This document shows, in pieces, positions 63,655 through 64,000 of a stretch of 64,000 bases of DNA. This DNA is from Candidatus Dormiibacterota bacterium. GTDB lineage: Bacteria > Chloroflexota > Dormibacteria > Dormibacterales > Dormibacteraceae. Where the stretch lies: NCBI GenBank assembly GCA_003139695.1, contig PLJM01000006.1:496001-560000 (forward strand). The letters are read 5' to 3'. Made by a program: the position numbers and the translations under genes. The first letter of the stretch is position 1. Each line of letters starts with the position of its first letter. The notes under the pieces were generated by a model. The model was not told the DNA's origin, did no database searches, and saw nothing but the letters and a program-made list of their open reading frames with translations.

Positions 63655-64000
63655 ATGAAGCTCGCTGACATTTCCAGGGGAGTTCCCGGCGCCAGGCTGG
63701 AAGGGAACGGCGACGTTGACGTCACCGGGGTTGCGTACGACTCACGACGGGTGAACCCGGGCGACCTCTTTGTTGCAGTGAGCGGCATCCGGGAAGACGG
63801 TCACGGGTTCGCTGCGGACGCAGTCAAGAAGGGCGCGGCGGCAGTGGCTCTCGAACGTCCGGTTCCACTGCCGGCCGGCACGCCCTGGCTGTTGATCCCC
63901 TCCACCCGCATCGGTTTGGCGGAGGTCGCTGCCGAGTTCTACGGGCGGCCGTCGCGGCGGCTGAAGCTGGCCGGAATCACGGGGACCGATGGCAAGACGA
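63655..64000 (+). CDS. murE: UDP-N-acetylmuramyl-peptide ligase MurE, N-terminal part (3' truncated by window edge)
   Basis: The first 115 residues are visible. KLADISRGVPGARLEG, GVAYDSRRVNPGDLFVAVSG and the ATP loop ITGTDGKT (end of window) match MurE, which adds the third amino acid to the peptidoglycan stem. ATG 63655 is used; an in-frame ATG at 63640 would add five residues. The added amino acid (Lys or mDAP) cannot be told from this part. MurF is less likely because of the SxxDSRxVxPGxLFVA pattern and TDGKT. Confidence 0.87.
   Translation, partial: MKLADISRGVPGARLEGNGDVDVTGVAYDSRRVNPGDLFVAVSGIREDGHGFAADAVKKGAAAVALERPVPLPAGTPWLLIPSTRIGLAEVAAEFYGRPSRRLKLAGITGTDGKT

Overview
The window is 64 kb of high-GC bacterial chromosome that includes the probable replication origin. 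Gene order rpmH-rnpA-yidD-yidC-jag on one side and dnaA-dnaN-recF-dciA on the other, plus parAB, gyrA and gyrB nearby, marks the origin region. Frequent GTG/TTG starts, many 1-4 bp start/stop overlaps, an MshA-like glycosyltransferase, FemAB-like, DUF5679, DUF2127 and NfeD/stomatin genes suggest an uncultured Terrabacteria lineage (Dormibacterota/Chloroflexota-like). That placement is inference; no 16S gene is present.

Layout. 1-6.5 kb: end of an EF-G-like GTPase, a GlpA-type glycerol-3-phosphate dehydrogenase with a tiny Fe-S partner, two unknown genes, a PHP phosphoesterase, a PfkB kinase and two tandem DUF5679 mini-genes. 6.5-12.4 kb: two RCK/TrkA-N proteins, a USP protein, DUF2127, a GT87-GT2 fusion, a metallophosphatase and an AI-2E-family permease. 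12.5-17.5 kb: a signalling island of apparently lower GC with an unusual membrane sensor-HD-GYP-MFS fusion and a divergent response regulator/histidine kinase pair. 17.5-23.4 kb: LysM-M23 endopeptidase, a MarR/cupin divergon, a lipoprotein, an M20 amidohydrolase, two response regulators and a GAF-HTH protein. 23.5-31.1 kb: apparent operon gyrB-plsX-fabF-gyrA-small membrane protein-histidine kinase. 31.2-36.2 kb: glycine cleavage operon headed by a sigma-like gene. 36.3-41.8 kb: NfeD, stomatin, CPBP protease, ParA, ParB, signal peptidase I. 41.8-45.9 kb (minus strand): M16 protease, a small unknown, jag, yidC, yidD, rnpA, rpmH. 46.5-53.5 kb: dnaA, dnaN, recF, dciA and a UvrD helicase-nuclease. 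53.5-64 kb: envelope glycosyltransferases, a cytochrome c, a beta-propeller lipoprotein, a DUF4388 protein, a phosphatase, a FemAB-like transferase, a response regulator with an altered phosphosite, folK, folP and the start of murE.

Most genes are housekeeping. The most unusual items are the HD-GYP-MFS fusion and its neighbours, the sensor kinase translationally coupled to gyrA through a separate membrane protein, an rpmH gene that can only start at ATC, an in-frame palindromic insert in the uvrD-like gene, and a region-4-less sigma-like protein at the head of the gcv operon. No CRISPR array, tRNA, rRNA, transposase or prophage gene was seen.
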